This document shows positions 38,645 to 50,205 of a stretch of 64,000 nt of DNA, in pieces (position 1 is the first letter of the stretch; the number at the start of each line of letters is the position of its first letter). The stretch comes from Brachypterus glaber (taxonomy: Eukaryota; Arthropoda; Insecta; Coleoptera; Kateretidae). Position numbers and translations under genes: made by a program. Location: contig OY294047.1 of the NCBI GenBank assembly GCA_958510825.1, forward strand, positions 42,988,006 to 43,052,005. Direction: 5' to 3'. The notes below the pieces were generated by a model. It worked only from the letters and a program-made list of their open reading frames with translations. It had not been told where the DNA came from and did no database searches.

Positions 38645-39270
38645 CATCGGCACTTAGTGCTACTAAGAGTGCCGATGTATTAAAATCTTCGCCGAAAAGT
38701 CAAAATCTTTGACCGCGTTTTTTTTCACATTTCTCGACGTTTTAGACCATTCCATTTCTACATGAGATATCGACTTGAGGTTTTTTGCATATTGTTTCTT
38801 ATCGTATTCCGAAGAGCTGATTAGATTTTGGGGGTAAACGATTGGGGTAAGGGGGTAAAAATAGGGTAAAACTCCTATTTTTGTTTATAATTAAGGCAAT
38901 TATTAGTGTATTTGGTTAATTTAGCACTTATATAAAAGATAATTTTAAATTGGTCAAAAAATGTTATAAACTACGTTTTCCTAAAATGCATTGTTTTCGA
39001 GATATTGGCGTTTAAAGCAGTAAAAGGTTTTTTTTAGCATATCTCACATATTTATAACCCGATTTCAAAAAAATATATTTTAAATAAAAGCTCTTTTTAA
39101 GCCATATAAAAAAATGTTATATACAGTTTTTTGCTAGAATATAATGTTTTAAAGATACAGAATTTAAAATAAAACAAAACACCTAGTTTGAAATTTGCAA
39201 ACTAGATGGCTCTAGTGTAAAATAGTGCCGATGTTTTGACAGGGTGCTTGCAACGTTTCATCTAGTTTTT
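38645..39270 (+). mobile_element. Interspersed repeat family R2, copy 2
   Basis: It is homologous to 17600-18270. It starts GGCACTTAGTGCTACTAAGA and ends GTGCCGATGTTTTGACAGGG. It lies 200 bp upstream of exon 39472-39642, and the inverse copy is at 44125-44835. Confidence 0.88.
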
Positions 39271-39471
39271 TAAATAAAATATTTTTTAGTCATAATTATT
39301 ATACAATTTGGAACACATATCGTGGGCTACCCTAAAAATCCTATTTTCAAGGACCAACCCTGCTGATAATTTTTTAATTTTTGTAATTTCTTAAGGGTGG
39401 TCAAATTATTCAACCCTGTAGCTGAATTATTGTAATATATAATTAACCTAAACAATTTCTTTTTGTTTTAG

Positions 39472-39642
39472 ATGCAGAGTACTTTTTGCAAAACAACCAA
39501 AACAACTACATGTACCTGGAAACCATCCAGGAAGAAACATCAGACGATCTTCGATCAGAAAGTGATATATCCAGGGACTCTCCCGTGGGATGGCTTGCCA
39601 CGGATTCCGAGAGTGGATCCGTCATTTGTATAGAAGGGCCAG
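39472..39642 (+). CDS. Host gene, internal exon A (57 codons, phase 1-1)
   Basis: This is an internal exon of a large intracellular protein that I do not recognise. A pyrimidine-rich tract ending TTTTAG precedes it and the donor G|GTAAAT follows it. Read with one base from an upstream exon it gives an open, acidic peptide that includes YLETIQEETSDDLRSESD and then DSPVGWLATDSESGS. There is no signal peptide or membrane segment. The frame stays open past the donor, but the intron turns sharply AT-rich there, and splicing to 46475 restores a full codon (G|AT, Asp). It cannot be a first exon in this reading because it needs a preceding base. No upstream exon could be identified in the 39 kb to its left, so that intron is very long or the upstream exon is too short to see. 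Seen: splice sites and composition. Inferred: membership of the same gene as 46475 and 58749, from matching phase, strand and Ser/Asp/Glu-rich style. Confidence 0.75.
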
Positions 39643-40070
39643 GTAAATATTATTTTTATTATTATTTATTGGGTTAATAAACTACTTACGTTTTTACAAA
39701 ATTATATTTTACAAAATTGTTATAAAAAATTACAAAAATGGTTTGGAAGCAACGTCTGGAAGCAAAAAACTCAAAAAAAGGTTCCCATTTGGCACGCCCT
39801 GATTAAATACACAATTTAAAAACACTCCAAATATGGCCTTTTACAAAATTAGAAACCTTGCAAAAGGTCATTTCTATATCTCCAACTTTTTTAGGATTTT
39901 TAATCAAAAACATAGCTTTGTGCACCTTCAGGCTTATTAGAGGCCGCCTGTCGGTCTTTTAGGAAGATTTGCTGACCTAAATTAATACGATTTATTTTTA
40001 TTTTTTAATGACCAATCAGCAATCGAAGTTTGTGACCTTTTTTCGAAGTCGAAAATGTTGACCCTGGCGG

Positions 40071-40279
40071 TATAGTTTGTGTAAATTGCATCGCTTGCAA
40101 AACAAATTTAAACTACGATATTTCAAAAACGATTTGACCCAGAGACTTGAAATTCGAAACAAAGATTTTCAAAGTAGTAGAATTTCTTTTTTAATTTCAA
40201 GTCTCTATGTCAAAGCTTTCTTGAAATATCGTAGTGTAAAGTTGTTTTTCAAGCGACTTGCACCTTTACACGAACTATA
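40071..40279. mobile_element. 209-bp hairpin MITE
   Basis: TATAGTTTGTGTAAATTGCA with CGCTTGCAAAACAA, ACTACGATATTTCA and CAGAGACTTGAAATT is inverted at the right. A single arm recurs at 47340-47440. The + frame open across it is accidental. Confidence 0.88.
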
Positions 40280-40654
40280 TGGTTTAAACCAAAGTAAAAG
40301 AAAAAGGACAAAGAAGAGAAGAAAGTCGAAAATTCATATATACATTCATGAAATTAGAACGAGATACAACACATCATGCTGTCAATCTTTTCTAGTGTCA
40401 GCTTCAGCTTTTATAAGTAACCACAGATTAGGTGCCCACCACAAGTAATTTCAGCAATATGTACTTTGTTTTATAGTTGTAGTAAAATGACAACATTTTT
40501 TTGGGCTTCTCATAAAATTTATTGCAATTTTTTATTATGGATCTCTTAAAAATAACTTCGAGAATGACTTAGGTCGCCTTGAAAGTTTGTTTATTTTTTA
40601 ATAATAATATATTACTTTTGGTTAGACATTGACATTATCTTTTATATAGTGACG

Positions 40655-41372
40655 CCTTCGCCATAATTGCAAATCGTCCACTAAAGGCTCTAGTTGTCTA
40701 ACTCCAAATTTTTCAAAAATGAGATTTTTATCAAATATGCTTCATTATCTGATTACCAACATACTTCAAAAAAAAAAAAAAGTTGCATTAAACCAATATC
40801 AGCCTCAAAAAATGCAAAAATGTAAATATATTAAGTCGCTAAGTGTCTAACTCCATCATATGATTGTGAGAAAACAATTAAATGATGTCACTAATGTCAA
40901 ACTATTTCTCGACAACAGGGGATCCCGTTTCAAATATTTGTTAATTTACTGCTTGATGATAATTATAATTATTGCCATTAATAATGTATATATATATATA
41001 TTATGCCAGCCTAGTAGTAATATTATATATTAAATATAAAAATATAAATTTTTTGTAATATTACGCGATATAATACGATAGGTATCCTCTTTTATCTTCC
41101 CTTGGAGTTAGACCATTAGTGAATTTAGATTCTGTGGTTAAAATTTAATTTTCAAATAATTTATATAAAATAGATAACAATGAAAAGTTTTAAATACATT
41201 AACACATTTCAAACATTTTTACCTGTGAACAAGCTAGTTTTAAAGTTATAAATTGCTATAATTAAGTTTTAAATCGTTTTTTACGTCTCCTGAAAAATAT
41301 GACGTTTTGGAGTTAGACCGTTAGAGCCTTTAGATGACGAAATGTAACGTAAAGTGTTAAAATTATGGCGAA
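40655..41372. mobile_element. Foldback with repeated GTCTAACTCCA motif
   Basis: GCCTTCGCCATAATT, CTAAAGGCTCTAGTTGTCTA and ACTCCAAA at the left are inverted at 41300-41372. GTCTAACTCCATCAT at 40847 and TTGGAGTTAGACCATTAGT at 41103 repeat the motif inside. A TA microsatellite is near 40987. Confidence 0.8.
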
Positions 41373-41744
41373 TGCACGACAATACCATGCCTAATCATCA
41401 AATACAAACTGGGTATACATTTCAGTATTTTTGTAGAGGTGAATTACCTTTAAGAATAATGATAATACTTATTAATATTATTATTTATATTGTAAATCAT
41501 TATCGTGTATTAATTGCAATATAAAATTGATTAATTTATTTTCTAATTTTATATATTATAAATAATTGATAAATTGATTAAAATAAATAAGCCGCAATAC
41601 GGTAAAACCTTGAATCAGTATTAAAAGATCAGAAGCTGATGATTAGTTTTATTTCAAATTTCTAATTTTATTGTATTGTATGTATTTACAATAAGTTTAC
41701 AACTAGTTGTTGTCAATAACTACTTTTTATAGATTCTTCTTTTT

Positions 41745-41945
41745 TGGGTTTAAACTGAGTGGTTGATTTGAGACATCTGCAGGACACTGCGTTTTAGATT
41801 GTCGATGTTATTTATCTTGGTAGTCTTAAGGATCAACGGATAAATAACACCGAAAATCCAAAAAGCAGTTCCCTGAAGATGTCTCTAGTATATGAGTCGA
41901 AACGTCGGACAGAATAAATCAACCATACAGCCTAAACCCGAAAAA
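41745..41945. mobile_element. Foldback with hammerhead-like motif
   Basis: TTTGGGTTTAAACTGAGTGG with GTTGATTT and GAGACATCTGCAG is inverted as CTGAAGATGTCTC, AAATCAACC and GCCTAAACCCG. The right arm carries CTGAAGA, 19 bases, then GAAAC at 41873-41903, which resembles the CUGANGA/GAAA core of hammerhead ribozymes found in Penelope-like elements. Confidence 0.55.
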
Positions 41946-42869
41946 GATGATTTTTTTTAACACTATTGGCTGTAAAAACCTCAATTATTGAAACTACTCT
42001 TTATTAATATACGGCCCAATTTAAAAAAAAAAATAACGTACACTTGCAAAAATTTTCACTAAGCATTCTAGCCTCGATTCTAGCTTACTATTGGCCGTGT
42101 AACAGGTATATTTTATATCAAAAAAAGCTTGAATACCTGTAAAGGGGGAAACTGATGAGGAACTTTGCTGGTAAACTTTTTTTAGTCTTCAACTTTTTGT
42201 TTGGACGGGGCGGAACCTTATCTATTACCTAGGGCGCGCTCGGGCGGTAACCTGAGTAAATCCGGCCCTTGCATTTAGTTACAGATATGAATATATGACT
42301 TCAACGGCGCATGCCAACCATCTTTAAAAGTTCATAAAAGTTTTACAAGATTTTTCCTCAATTGTACATATAGTCCCCTATCTCACGTAACGACATAACT
42401 GAAAAAAATTGCAAAAGTGAAATAAGCCGTAAAAAATGATCCCTTAGGGGAAATTATTTTTGCAAGCCCGTGCTTGCAAAGCGGAAAATGGACGTCATTT
42501 AAAAGACATTTTTCATACATAGTTCAAAAAAATAATTCATTTCCTGTAGTCTTTATTGTAAAAGAAATAAATAAAAAAAATTGACAAACAAAACCCTGTA
42601 TAATTGATTATAAATCGTTTTAATTTTAATGAGATAACGACAATTTAAATGAAAAAAACGTAATTGTAACTGGTATTTTTTCATTATTTCCTTCATTTCT
42701 ATCAATCTAATAATTTTAAATAATAATGTTATTAATCTTTATTGATTTTGAAGACTCAAAAACTGCAGGGTTGGTTGGTTCGTTTGGTTGGTTAGTTGGA
42801 TGACATTAGTATCAAGCGTAGAAATAATATTTGGGTCAGACTATTATTAATATTTACCTTTTGTTTAAC
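41946..42869. other. Intron sequence, no supported feature
   Basis: Part of the 6832-bp intron A-B. TTGGTTGGTTCGTTTGGTTGG at 42773 is a small tandem motif. Confidence 0.4.
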
Positions 42870-43120
42870 CTCGTACTATTCTACTTAATTAAGCATCCCC
42901 CAAGTCCAGGACTTGTGTGGGCTAGTAGTAGAGGGAACCACCCGCTTTAATTAACTTTCGAACCAATTTATAGGGACTGTCCGCTTCACTTACGCCTTCG
43001 CCAAATTTCAATTATTAATTAACTGAAAAAGGCAAATCGGCGCCGGTGAGAATCGAACTCACGCTATTTTGGGTAGTAAACTCATCAAGTACGACGCGGT
43101 AGTCCACTACACAAATCCTC
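42870..43120 (-). mobile_element. tRNA-derived SINE-like element
   Basis: On the minus strand, TTGTGTAGTGGACTAC near 43115-43100 is an A box and GTGAGTTCGATTCTCAC near 43062-43046 a B box with a perfect T-stem. The expected acceptor partner for GGCGCC is missing (the 5' side reads GGGAGGA). The head runs on into a tRNA-unrelated body (GCGAAGGCGTAAGTG, GTCCTGGACTTGGGGG). Confidence 0.7.
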
Positions 43121-43213
43121 CCATCTACACCAATCTTCCCAATATATTTAATAATACTTATAATCAAATGACAATGATTATGTTTTTTTAAATATGGGTA
43201 TAGAGAACTTACT

Positions 43214-43346
43214 TAAAACTGGATACCGTTAAATGAAAAGGAACCAAACGACATTGTTAACGAAATTTTCTTAGACATGGGAATAGGTTCTCTAAGCCTT
43301 TCGTTAAAAATGTCGCTTGGTTCCTTTTTGTTTAACGGTATTCAAC
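43214..43346. mobile_element. Hairpin MITE, about 130 bp
   Basis: ACTGGATACCGTTAAATGAA and AAGGAACCAAACGACATT are inverted as AATGTCGCTTGGTTCCTT and TTTAACGGTATTCA. Confidence 0.88.
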
Positions 43347-44124
43347 TTGTGATAAAAAGTACAAAAAACTAATCTATACTCGATCAAGTCTTGATCATCA
43401 AGAAGCCTCGATTTTGAATCAAGAGTCTCGTCTTGTTTTGATTTTTTTGAATTACACCCTTGTTTTCACTTTTCCGAAATCGAGACAAGAAAGGACGAAA
43501 AATTTCGATTTCTCGCTAAACACGGTCTAAATCTAGAGGAAGAGGACGCCATAAAGGCTAACATTGAAATTCAATGAATAAATTATTGTTGTACAGGCGA
43601 GTATTTCCAAATATCGGTGTGTGTGATATCAGCTAAAAATGTTAAAAAAATGGTATTTCGTTCCACGCTAAGGTGTTATTACCTTACATTCACTGAAGCT
43701 AGGCAACCCAAGTTGCAGCGTTGTGTAAATACATTTGCCTATCGTTCAGCTTATTTGAATATACTCTCCGCGGTCATAGAGTTAGAAGAGTATTTATTAT
43801 ACATTACATTATACAACAGAATGCTTCTGATCGAATTTTGAACATCTTTCCATCCGTTCGTCCTTTTGTCGGTTTGTTCCGCTGTCCGCTTGTTTCTCCG
43901 TTCGCCCATATAGGTATCCGTCCGTCTATTTATTGCAACCATTATCATTAGCACAATAACTCAAAAACTATTTGAAATGTTTAGAAAAAATAGAAAAATA
44001 GAACTTAATAAGTAATAAAACCTATTATTCTTGAATTTTCAAATTTTTTGCTAAAATATGTAGTTTTCCTAGATTTTTTTAAAAAATTTATTTTTATTAT
44101 TGTGCCCCTTAAACATACTAAATA

Positions 44125-44835
44125 TACACCAAACTAGATGAAAAGTTGCAAGCACCCTGTCAAAACTTCGACACTATTGTACACTAGAGCCATCTAGTTT
44201 GCAAATTTCAAACTAGGTGTTTTGTTTGATTTTAAATTCTGTATCTTTAAAACATTATATTCTAGCAAAAAACTGTATATAACATTTTTTATATGGCTTA
44301 AAAAGAGGTTTTATTTAAAATATAATTTTTTAAAATCGGGTTATAAATATGTGAGATATGCTAAAAAAACCTTTTACTGCTTTAAACGCCAATATCTCAA
44401 AAACAATGCGTTTTAGGAAAACGTTGTTAATAACATTTTTTGACCAATTTAAAATTATCTTTTATGTAAGTACTAAATTAACCAAATACAATCATGATTG
44501 CCTTAATTATAAACAAAAAACGCTAAAAATAGGAGTTTTACCCTATTTTTACCCCCTTACCCCCGATCGTTTACCCCCAAAATCTAATCAGCTCTTCGGA
44601 ATACGATAAGAAACAATATTCAAAAAACCGCAAGTCGATATCTCATGTAGAAATGGAGTTAGAGAGTTTACACCCAGACAGACAGACAGACAGACGGACG
44701 CAAAATTTTTTTTACTGATTTCGACTGGTCTAAAACGCCGAGAAATGTGAAAAAAAACGTGGTCAAAGATTTTTACTTTTCGGCGAAGATTTCATTACAT
44801 CGGCACTCTTAGAAGCACTAAGTGCCAATGTAAAA
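44125..44835 (-). mobile_element. Interspersed repeat family R2, copy 3 (inverse)
   Basis: Reverse complement of 38645-39270: GCAAGCACCCTGTCAAAACT at the left, CATCGGCACTCTTAGAAGCA at the right. The open frames at 44222-44609 are accidental. Confidence 0.88.
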
Positions 44836-45077
44836 ATAATTTGAGTTCTGTTATTTAAGTGTTCCAGATTTTAAGTTAATATCTTAAGCTGTTCAAAAGT
44901 TAAAAGGGGGCAAACTTGACACTTGACACTTGACTTGACACGCGCAGTATAAGAAAATCAAAAAAGGATATAGAAAGCTAGTTTTGAAAAAATTAAATTG
45001 TAGGAGAGAAGCATTAAATATATTTACGGATTTTATCATTAAAGTGGGAAATTCATTCTAAATATTTTAATTTTTAA

Positions 45078-45218
45078 CACGTTGCCTGCCGCCCACATAT
45101 ATTGACACTCATCCCAGGCTACTTTTGTGTAATGTCATTCAAATCTACAGTGAACCCACAAGGCATTGAATATGAGTCATTGAGGGACGCACCAGGTGGG
45201 TTGTCGGCAGCGAACGTG
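45078..45218. mobile_element. piggyBac-like MITE with TTAA target
   Basis: TTAA|CACGTTGCCTGCCGCCCAC at the left is matched by GGTTGTCGGCAGCGAACGTG|TTAG at the right. TTAA target duplications define the piggyBac group; the right copy has one change. Confidence 0.75.
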
Positions 45219-45604
45219 TTAGCTGAATTCAATTTCTTAAATTATTTTACTATGAATATAAAATTTTATACTAATAGTTGATGTTACCGTTGGTATTATA
45301 TTTTAATATTTGAAGATTATTAATAAATGAAAAACCATATATCTATCAAAAAATTAATATTGTGCAATTTTTTGGCATTCAATCTTGGACAATAAAATTC
45401 TTCAAAATTGTAAGTTTAACAATTATTTTTAATTTCTTTTAGTTCTAAAAGTCACCCTATGTAACTAAAATCATTCAACACAAAAGTACTTTATTCGACA
45501 CGAATTAGGGTTGTCATATAATTAGCAGGACACAGTCAAATGCTTTGTTAAGATCCTTAGTTCAAGCTGTAGGTACTTAGAGTCAGGTTTTGTTTATGAG
45601 GACG

Positions 45605-45882
45605 TTGATAATAGTTATTTATGGTACTAGTGGGCAATATCGGTTTACCCATGAGTGCCATACAAGGTTTTATCCAATAAATAGCTTAAGAATTCATATT
45701 TTTATTAAAAATTTTAATGACATTTACAAGAAAATAATTTGGCAAGTGACAGTTAAGTGGGTAAAATAAATAATTATCCACTCAATAAAGTAAAAGCCAC
45801 GTGGGGGTTATTATTGAGTGTATCTATTTAAAATAAAGCTGGTAATTGTCTTATTATCTGTATGTATTGGATAAAGTAATTT
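45605..45882 (-). repeat. Inverted-pair repeat R4, right copy
   Basis: This is the inverse of 37490-37830. It lacks the stretch with GGCTGACGCCTCGC. Confidence 0.9.
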
Positions 45883-46474
45883 TTCCGAGTTTGACATAAA
45901 CTAGAGCTTTTTACTAAAACGCCATGTATCCAATTTTAAATACGTCGATCTAAGTAGGAGGAATAACGGATATAGGAAGGATAAAAGAATAAAAAATGAT
46001 AAAAGGACCAAACGCATTAGAATCTCCTTCATAACACCCTTATTCTTGTGCTGATTAGAATTAAATTTGTGGATGTCCTCTTCCAATTTACGATCTTAGT
46101 TTAAAAAAATTTGACGTCATAATCCAATAATTTTGACCACCAAAATCTCACTTAAATAATTGAACCAAAATTTAAAAGGGAAAAACACTTGAATAGTTTT
46201 TTTAATATTTTTGCTAATTGTAGGCTATTAACGTCCTCATTACCACTCAACAGAATACTGAAAAATAATCAAAATTATGGCAACCCTGGAAAATCTATGT
46301 AGCGCACATTTTATTTATTATTTATTTTTGGATAATTTTGGCACAATATAACAATTTCTGGCATTTATACAAAACTATTACATAATAAAAACATGTCTAG
46401 GCATATGCTGTTTGTTTTTAAACAATACAACTAATTGAATCTATTTTAATTCTTTTTATCTCTATTTATTTCAG
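45883..46474. other. 3' end of intron A-B
   Basis: AT-rich, ending in a good pyrimidine tract before exon 46475. Confidence 0.5.
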
Positions 46475-47185
46475 ATGAAATAGACTGCGAATCCGACCGA
46501 GAACTCGCATGTCCTGCCAAAAGAAGGAAACACGAAAATTTGAACCTGCTTAGCTTGCCGGCATTCGACGATGAACAATCTTTGAGCAGATCTAGTAGCC
46601 TTTTAGCCTTCGAAACATTAGAAAAACAGTGCCAAGAAAATTTCAGCAGCAGTCCCAGCATCTACTCTCAGTACAGTTTTGATTCCTTGGACGTAAGCAG
46701 AAAAAATCAAGTCAGCCCTGACAGTTTAGACCATCACAGAGACTCGTGGGAGGATGAAAATGATTACTACAAAACTTTACAGATAGATGTACCTCGGAAA
46801 AAGGAGAAAACTCGAAGCAGAGATAGTTTACTGTACAATGTGAGTCGTTATAGCGGCTCGGATAGCAGTGACTCAAGTGAAGGTACTCTAGAAGCCTCAA
46901 GGTCGTGCGATAACTTAAAAACGTGGAGAAGTTTCGATAGTTTGCCGCTGGATAGTTCCGTATCCAGTAAAAAGGCTATTAAAGAAAAGATCTCAGCGGA
47001 GAACTTGAGCGAAGATAGTGGGTATAGTGATCATTTTATCAAGTCTTCCAGTGCATCAAATATTCAACACGTGGAAGAAATTGTGATGAAAACAAATGAA
47101 TGTTTTAGTTATAAAACGCACACCAAGAAAAATTCGTATGTTGGATTTGGGGCTTATGATGGGGATGCTTTTCATCATATCAATG
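46475..47185 (+). CDS. Host gene, internal exon B (237 codons, Ser-rich, phase 1-1)
   Basis: The exon is bounded by TTATTTCAG and by the donor G|GTAAGT and is open throughout. It starts Asp-Glu-Ile-Asp-Cys, has a basic patch AKRRKHEN at about residues 15-22, and then long Ser-rich segments. These contain repeated short cores: SFDSLD, SRDSLLYNVS, DSSDSSEGTLEASRSCDNL, WRSFDSLPLD and SEDSGYSDH. The repeated S-x-D-S-L pattern suggests a phosphorylated, disordered scaffold region, but that is inference. No enzyme or membrane domain is visible. GC content is visibly higher than in the flanking introns. It ends with an Asn codon plus one G, which joins to GA of exon 58749 to make Gly. The intron to the left is 6832 bp and the one to the right 11563 bp. 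The product family is not recognised. Confidence 0.88.
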
Positions 47186-47977
47186 GTAAGTTTATTTTTT
47201 TAAGTTATTATACATAGTTTTAAAGTTAAGTATAAAAAAATCTCACCGTGAATTATTCTAAAATACCTTTATTTTCAATTTTGGTGAAGGCGCATATACA
47301 TACATACAAAAATGATTTGGAACAAATATTTTCTAAGTAGTAAACAAAATTTGTTCCAAATTTCAAGTCTCTATGTCAAAGATTTCTTGAAATATCGTAG
47401 TGTAAAATTGTTTTGCAAGCGACTTGCGTCTTTTTCCCCTTCTATATGGCTGATTTTCGGAGAAACAGTATAAATGTAAACAGGGGTAAATGAAAACTAT
47501 ATCTACACACATAAAGTATACAGGTGACAAGCTCATACCTAACCTATACTTTCCTACTAAGCTAGAAAGCAGTCTCCATTTGTCAATAGCAGCTTTCTAG
47601 CTTAATAGGGCAGTAAAATAGTCATAACTCCTAGGTTAGGACTATACCTCGGGGATAAGCGAGCTGTTCTTTCGTTCATGAGCGTAGCAGAACTGATTAG
47701 AAGCGACCGCAAGACGCCTGTCCCCGCTCTACAACAACGCAACGCCAGTGTATCTATGATAAAAGCTAAAAAGATGACAAAAAAGGGACTCATAGCTCGC
47801 AACTCTCCGGGTTCTGGTTATGATTCATAATTTATGACTAGTGATTCGTACCTCGTTGAAATCTCCAGTAAATTTCAGCAGAGCCCAGAAAATATTTATC
47901 TTTTTAATTTCGAATAAAGCGATAAAACATGTAATATTTTAATGTGAATGTAATTAATAATTTAACTATAAGTATGT

Positions 47978-48605
47978 TTTTTTGACATTTACATCTAAAT
48001 ATTACATAATTTACCGCGTTATTCAAAATTATATAAATATTTTCTGAGCGCTGCACTGGAATAGCAAGAAGATACCGATCAGTGGTGATCCCCCCACCTG
48101 TATATTTTTTTTGATGCAGTAGAATCAAGTATCCACTACTAGTGAATACTGTTCTTTTTTTTTTCTTGTTTACAGTTACCCACTTTTTACCCTCGTTATT
48201 ACCTAATTAATAATATATTAAAACCTTGATATATCGAACTTAAAGGTTGGTCCGGAAACGAGCCCTAAGGGAGCTGCGGACCTTCGAAGATGGACATATT
48301 GAATCGGGGACAAAAAAAGCACCAATAAAATTTTAATGTTTTTTTGTCATTTACATCTAAATATTACATAATTTACCGCGTTATTCAAAATTATATAAAT
48401 ATTTTCTGAGCGCTGCACTGGAATAGCAAGAAGATACCGATCAGTGGTGATCCCCCCACCTGTATATATTTTTTGATGCAGTAGAATCAAGTATCCACTA
48501 CTAGTGAATACTGTTCTTTTTTTTTTCTTGTTTACAGTTACCCACTTTTTACCCTCGTTATTACCTAATTAATAATATATTAAAACCTTGATATATCGAA
48601 CTTGA
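47978..48605. repeat. 265-bp direct duplication around a foldback fragment
   Basis: ATTACATAATTTACCGCGTT through TTGATATATCGAACTT occurs at 47978-48242 and again at 48343-48605, almost identical. Between them 48243-48342 holds a foldback fragment (GTTGGTCCGGAAACGAGCCC), closely similar to 49541-49630. Confidence 0.9.
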
Positions 48606-49499
48606 CAAACACAAAACCTACAATACTGCCCAAAATATTTTCCTTGCTTTAGTTTAAAAACAGTTATTAGATTTTGTTATAGCATTTAATCCCTTTTAAA
48701 GGAAACGAAGAAAAAAAACAAGTTAATTCATATTCTTAAAATAAATACTATACTACTAAATTAGTATAATATTACCCACATACATGTATAATTATTACAA
48801 AATAATTATTGTTGGTTATTTTGGTTAATTTTAGAAATTTAGAAACACGTAAATAAGTTACGTGGCTGGCAACTTTTTAATTTTCATAAATCAAAATGTG
48901 ACGTTGTTAAAAATAATCATACCAACAATAAGACAGTTTTATTTAAACGTGCCACAAATAAGCCAACAAGTAACTTATTAAAAAAATGAAAAACCCGACT
49001 GCAAACGTGCATACATTAAAGTGAAATTTTGTCGAAGAATCAGATTTTATTTTTCTTACGCATTTTTGGGCGCTGAAAACGAATTCGACAATGAAAAAGC
49101 TCGTTGACCCCCAAAAACTTAGTCCCCTTCTTATGGGTGAGTGATTTTAATTGGATTTGGTCGAATTTTGAATATGTTATAGTTCTCGTTATTCTGATCA
49201 AAAATGTCCAAGGGTACAACTTCCAAAAGCCAATACTTTAGGTGCTAGAGCACTTTGAAAATCTTGAGAATCGAGGTGCATCGGTCTTATGGAAAAGTCG
49301 TTTCGGTCAGATTTGGCTAAAGTTTGGATATAATTCTCGATTTTCTTTGCACACAACTTCCAAAATAATATAGAGAACTTTAAAAATCTGGATCTAGCTC
49401 GTCCAATATTCTTTTTTCCATTTTTTTAAAAAAGTTTTCAGCGCCCAAAAATATGCAAGAAAAATACAGAGTAATTCAGAAATAAGTTCGAGAAACTTA
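48606..49499. other. Intron B-C sequence
   Basis: GGGCGCTGAAAAC at 49069 and GTTTTCAGCGCCC at 49434 are an inverted pair flanking about 365 bp, perhaps an old foldback. Confidence 0.45.
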
Positions 49500-50205
49500 A
49501 GAGGATTCTACGTTAAAAAATATGAAAAAAAGTTCCTATAAAGGTTGGTCCGGAAACGAGCCCTAAGGGAGCTGCGGACCTTTAAAGATGGACATATTGA
49601 ATCGGGAACAAAAAAAGCACCAATAACATTTTAATGCTGCAGGAAATTCTTCATTTAAAACTAAGCAAAAAAGTATTTTTCACCAAAACACCTAAATTTA
49701 ATATTAAAGGAGATATAGCCTTTTAAAAAGTAACATTTTTAGTGGCACAAAATGTTACTCCCTCCTAATTGCATTTTTTTTAAACTGTTGTTCCTACAGT
49801 GTTACACTATATGACATTTTTGATGTATTTTTACTAATTTATTACAAAAAATCCAAAAAAAATATACACAAATAAGTTTGGGGCAAAAATGTGTTAAGCC
49901 TCACATATTTTGTCCGTCTAGACACGCCTCTGGATAAATTCAAAAAATAAATTAACATAAACTTATTCCCTTATTAATACTAGTATACCTACATGTAAAA
50001 GCGTCGTCTAGCTTAAAGGGTACAAGATTTATTAATTAAAAACCTTATTTTTATTACAATTTTAAAGAGCCGTAGCTCTTAGGACTTAGGACTCATTTTG
50101 GGACCAACCTTTATAGAAAAAGTCCAAACCTTTATAGAAACTTTTTTTCATATTTTTTTACGTAGAATCACCTCTTAAATTTCTCGAACTTCTGCCTGTG
50201 TTACA
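49500..50205. mobile_element. Foldback element FB5
   Basis: Left arm GTTCCTATAAAGGTTGGTCC with GCCCTAAGGGAGCTGCGGAC; right arm AGCTCTTAGGACTTAGGACT and ACCAACCTTTATAGAAAC in inverse. The interior shares CGTTACT and GTTGTTCCTACAG with FB4. Confidence 0.8.

Noticed and set aside
1..39471. Upstream exons or promoter of the host gene
   Set aside because: One must exist, as exon A needs a preceding base, but no convincing exon, TATA box or start was seen in this stretch.
40077..40448. 123-codon + strand protein
   Set aside because: Its first half is a palindromic MITE; the peptide has no family pattern.
43040..43120. Intact tRNA gene on the minus strand
   Set aside because: A and B boxes are good, but the acceptor stem does not pair; a SINE head is the better call.
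44222..44609. Two + strand frames
   Set aside because: They lie in the inverse copy of repeat family R2; the other copies are not open.
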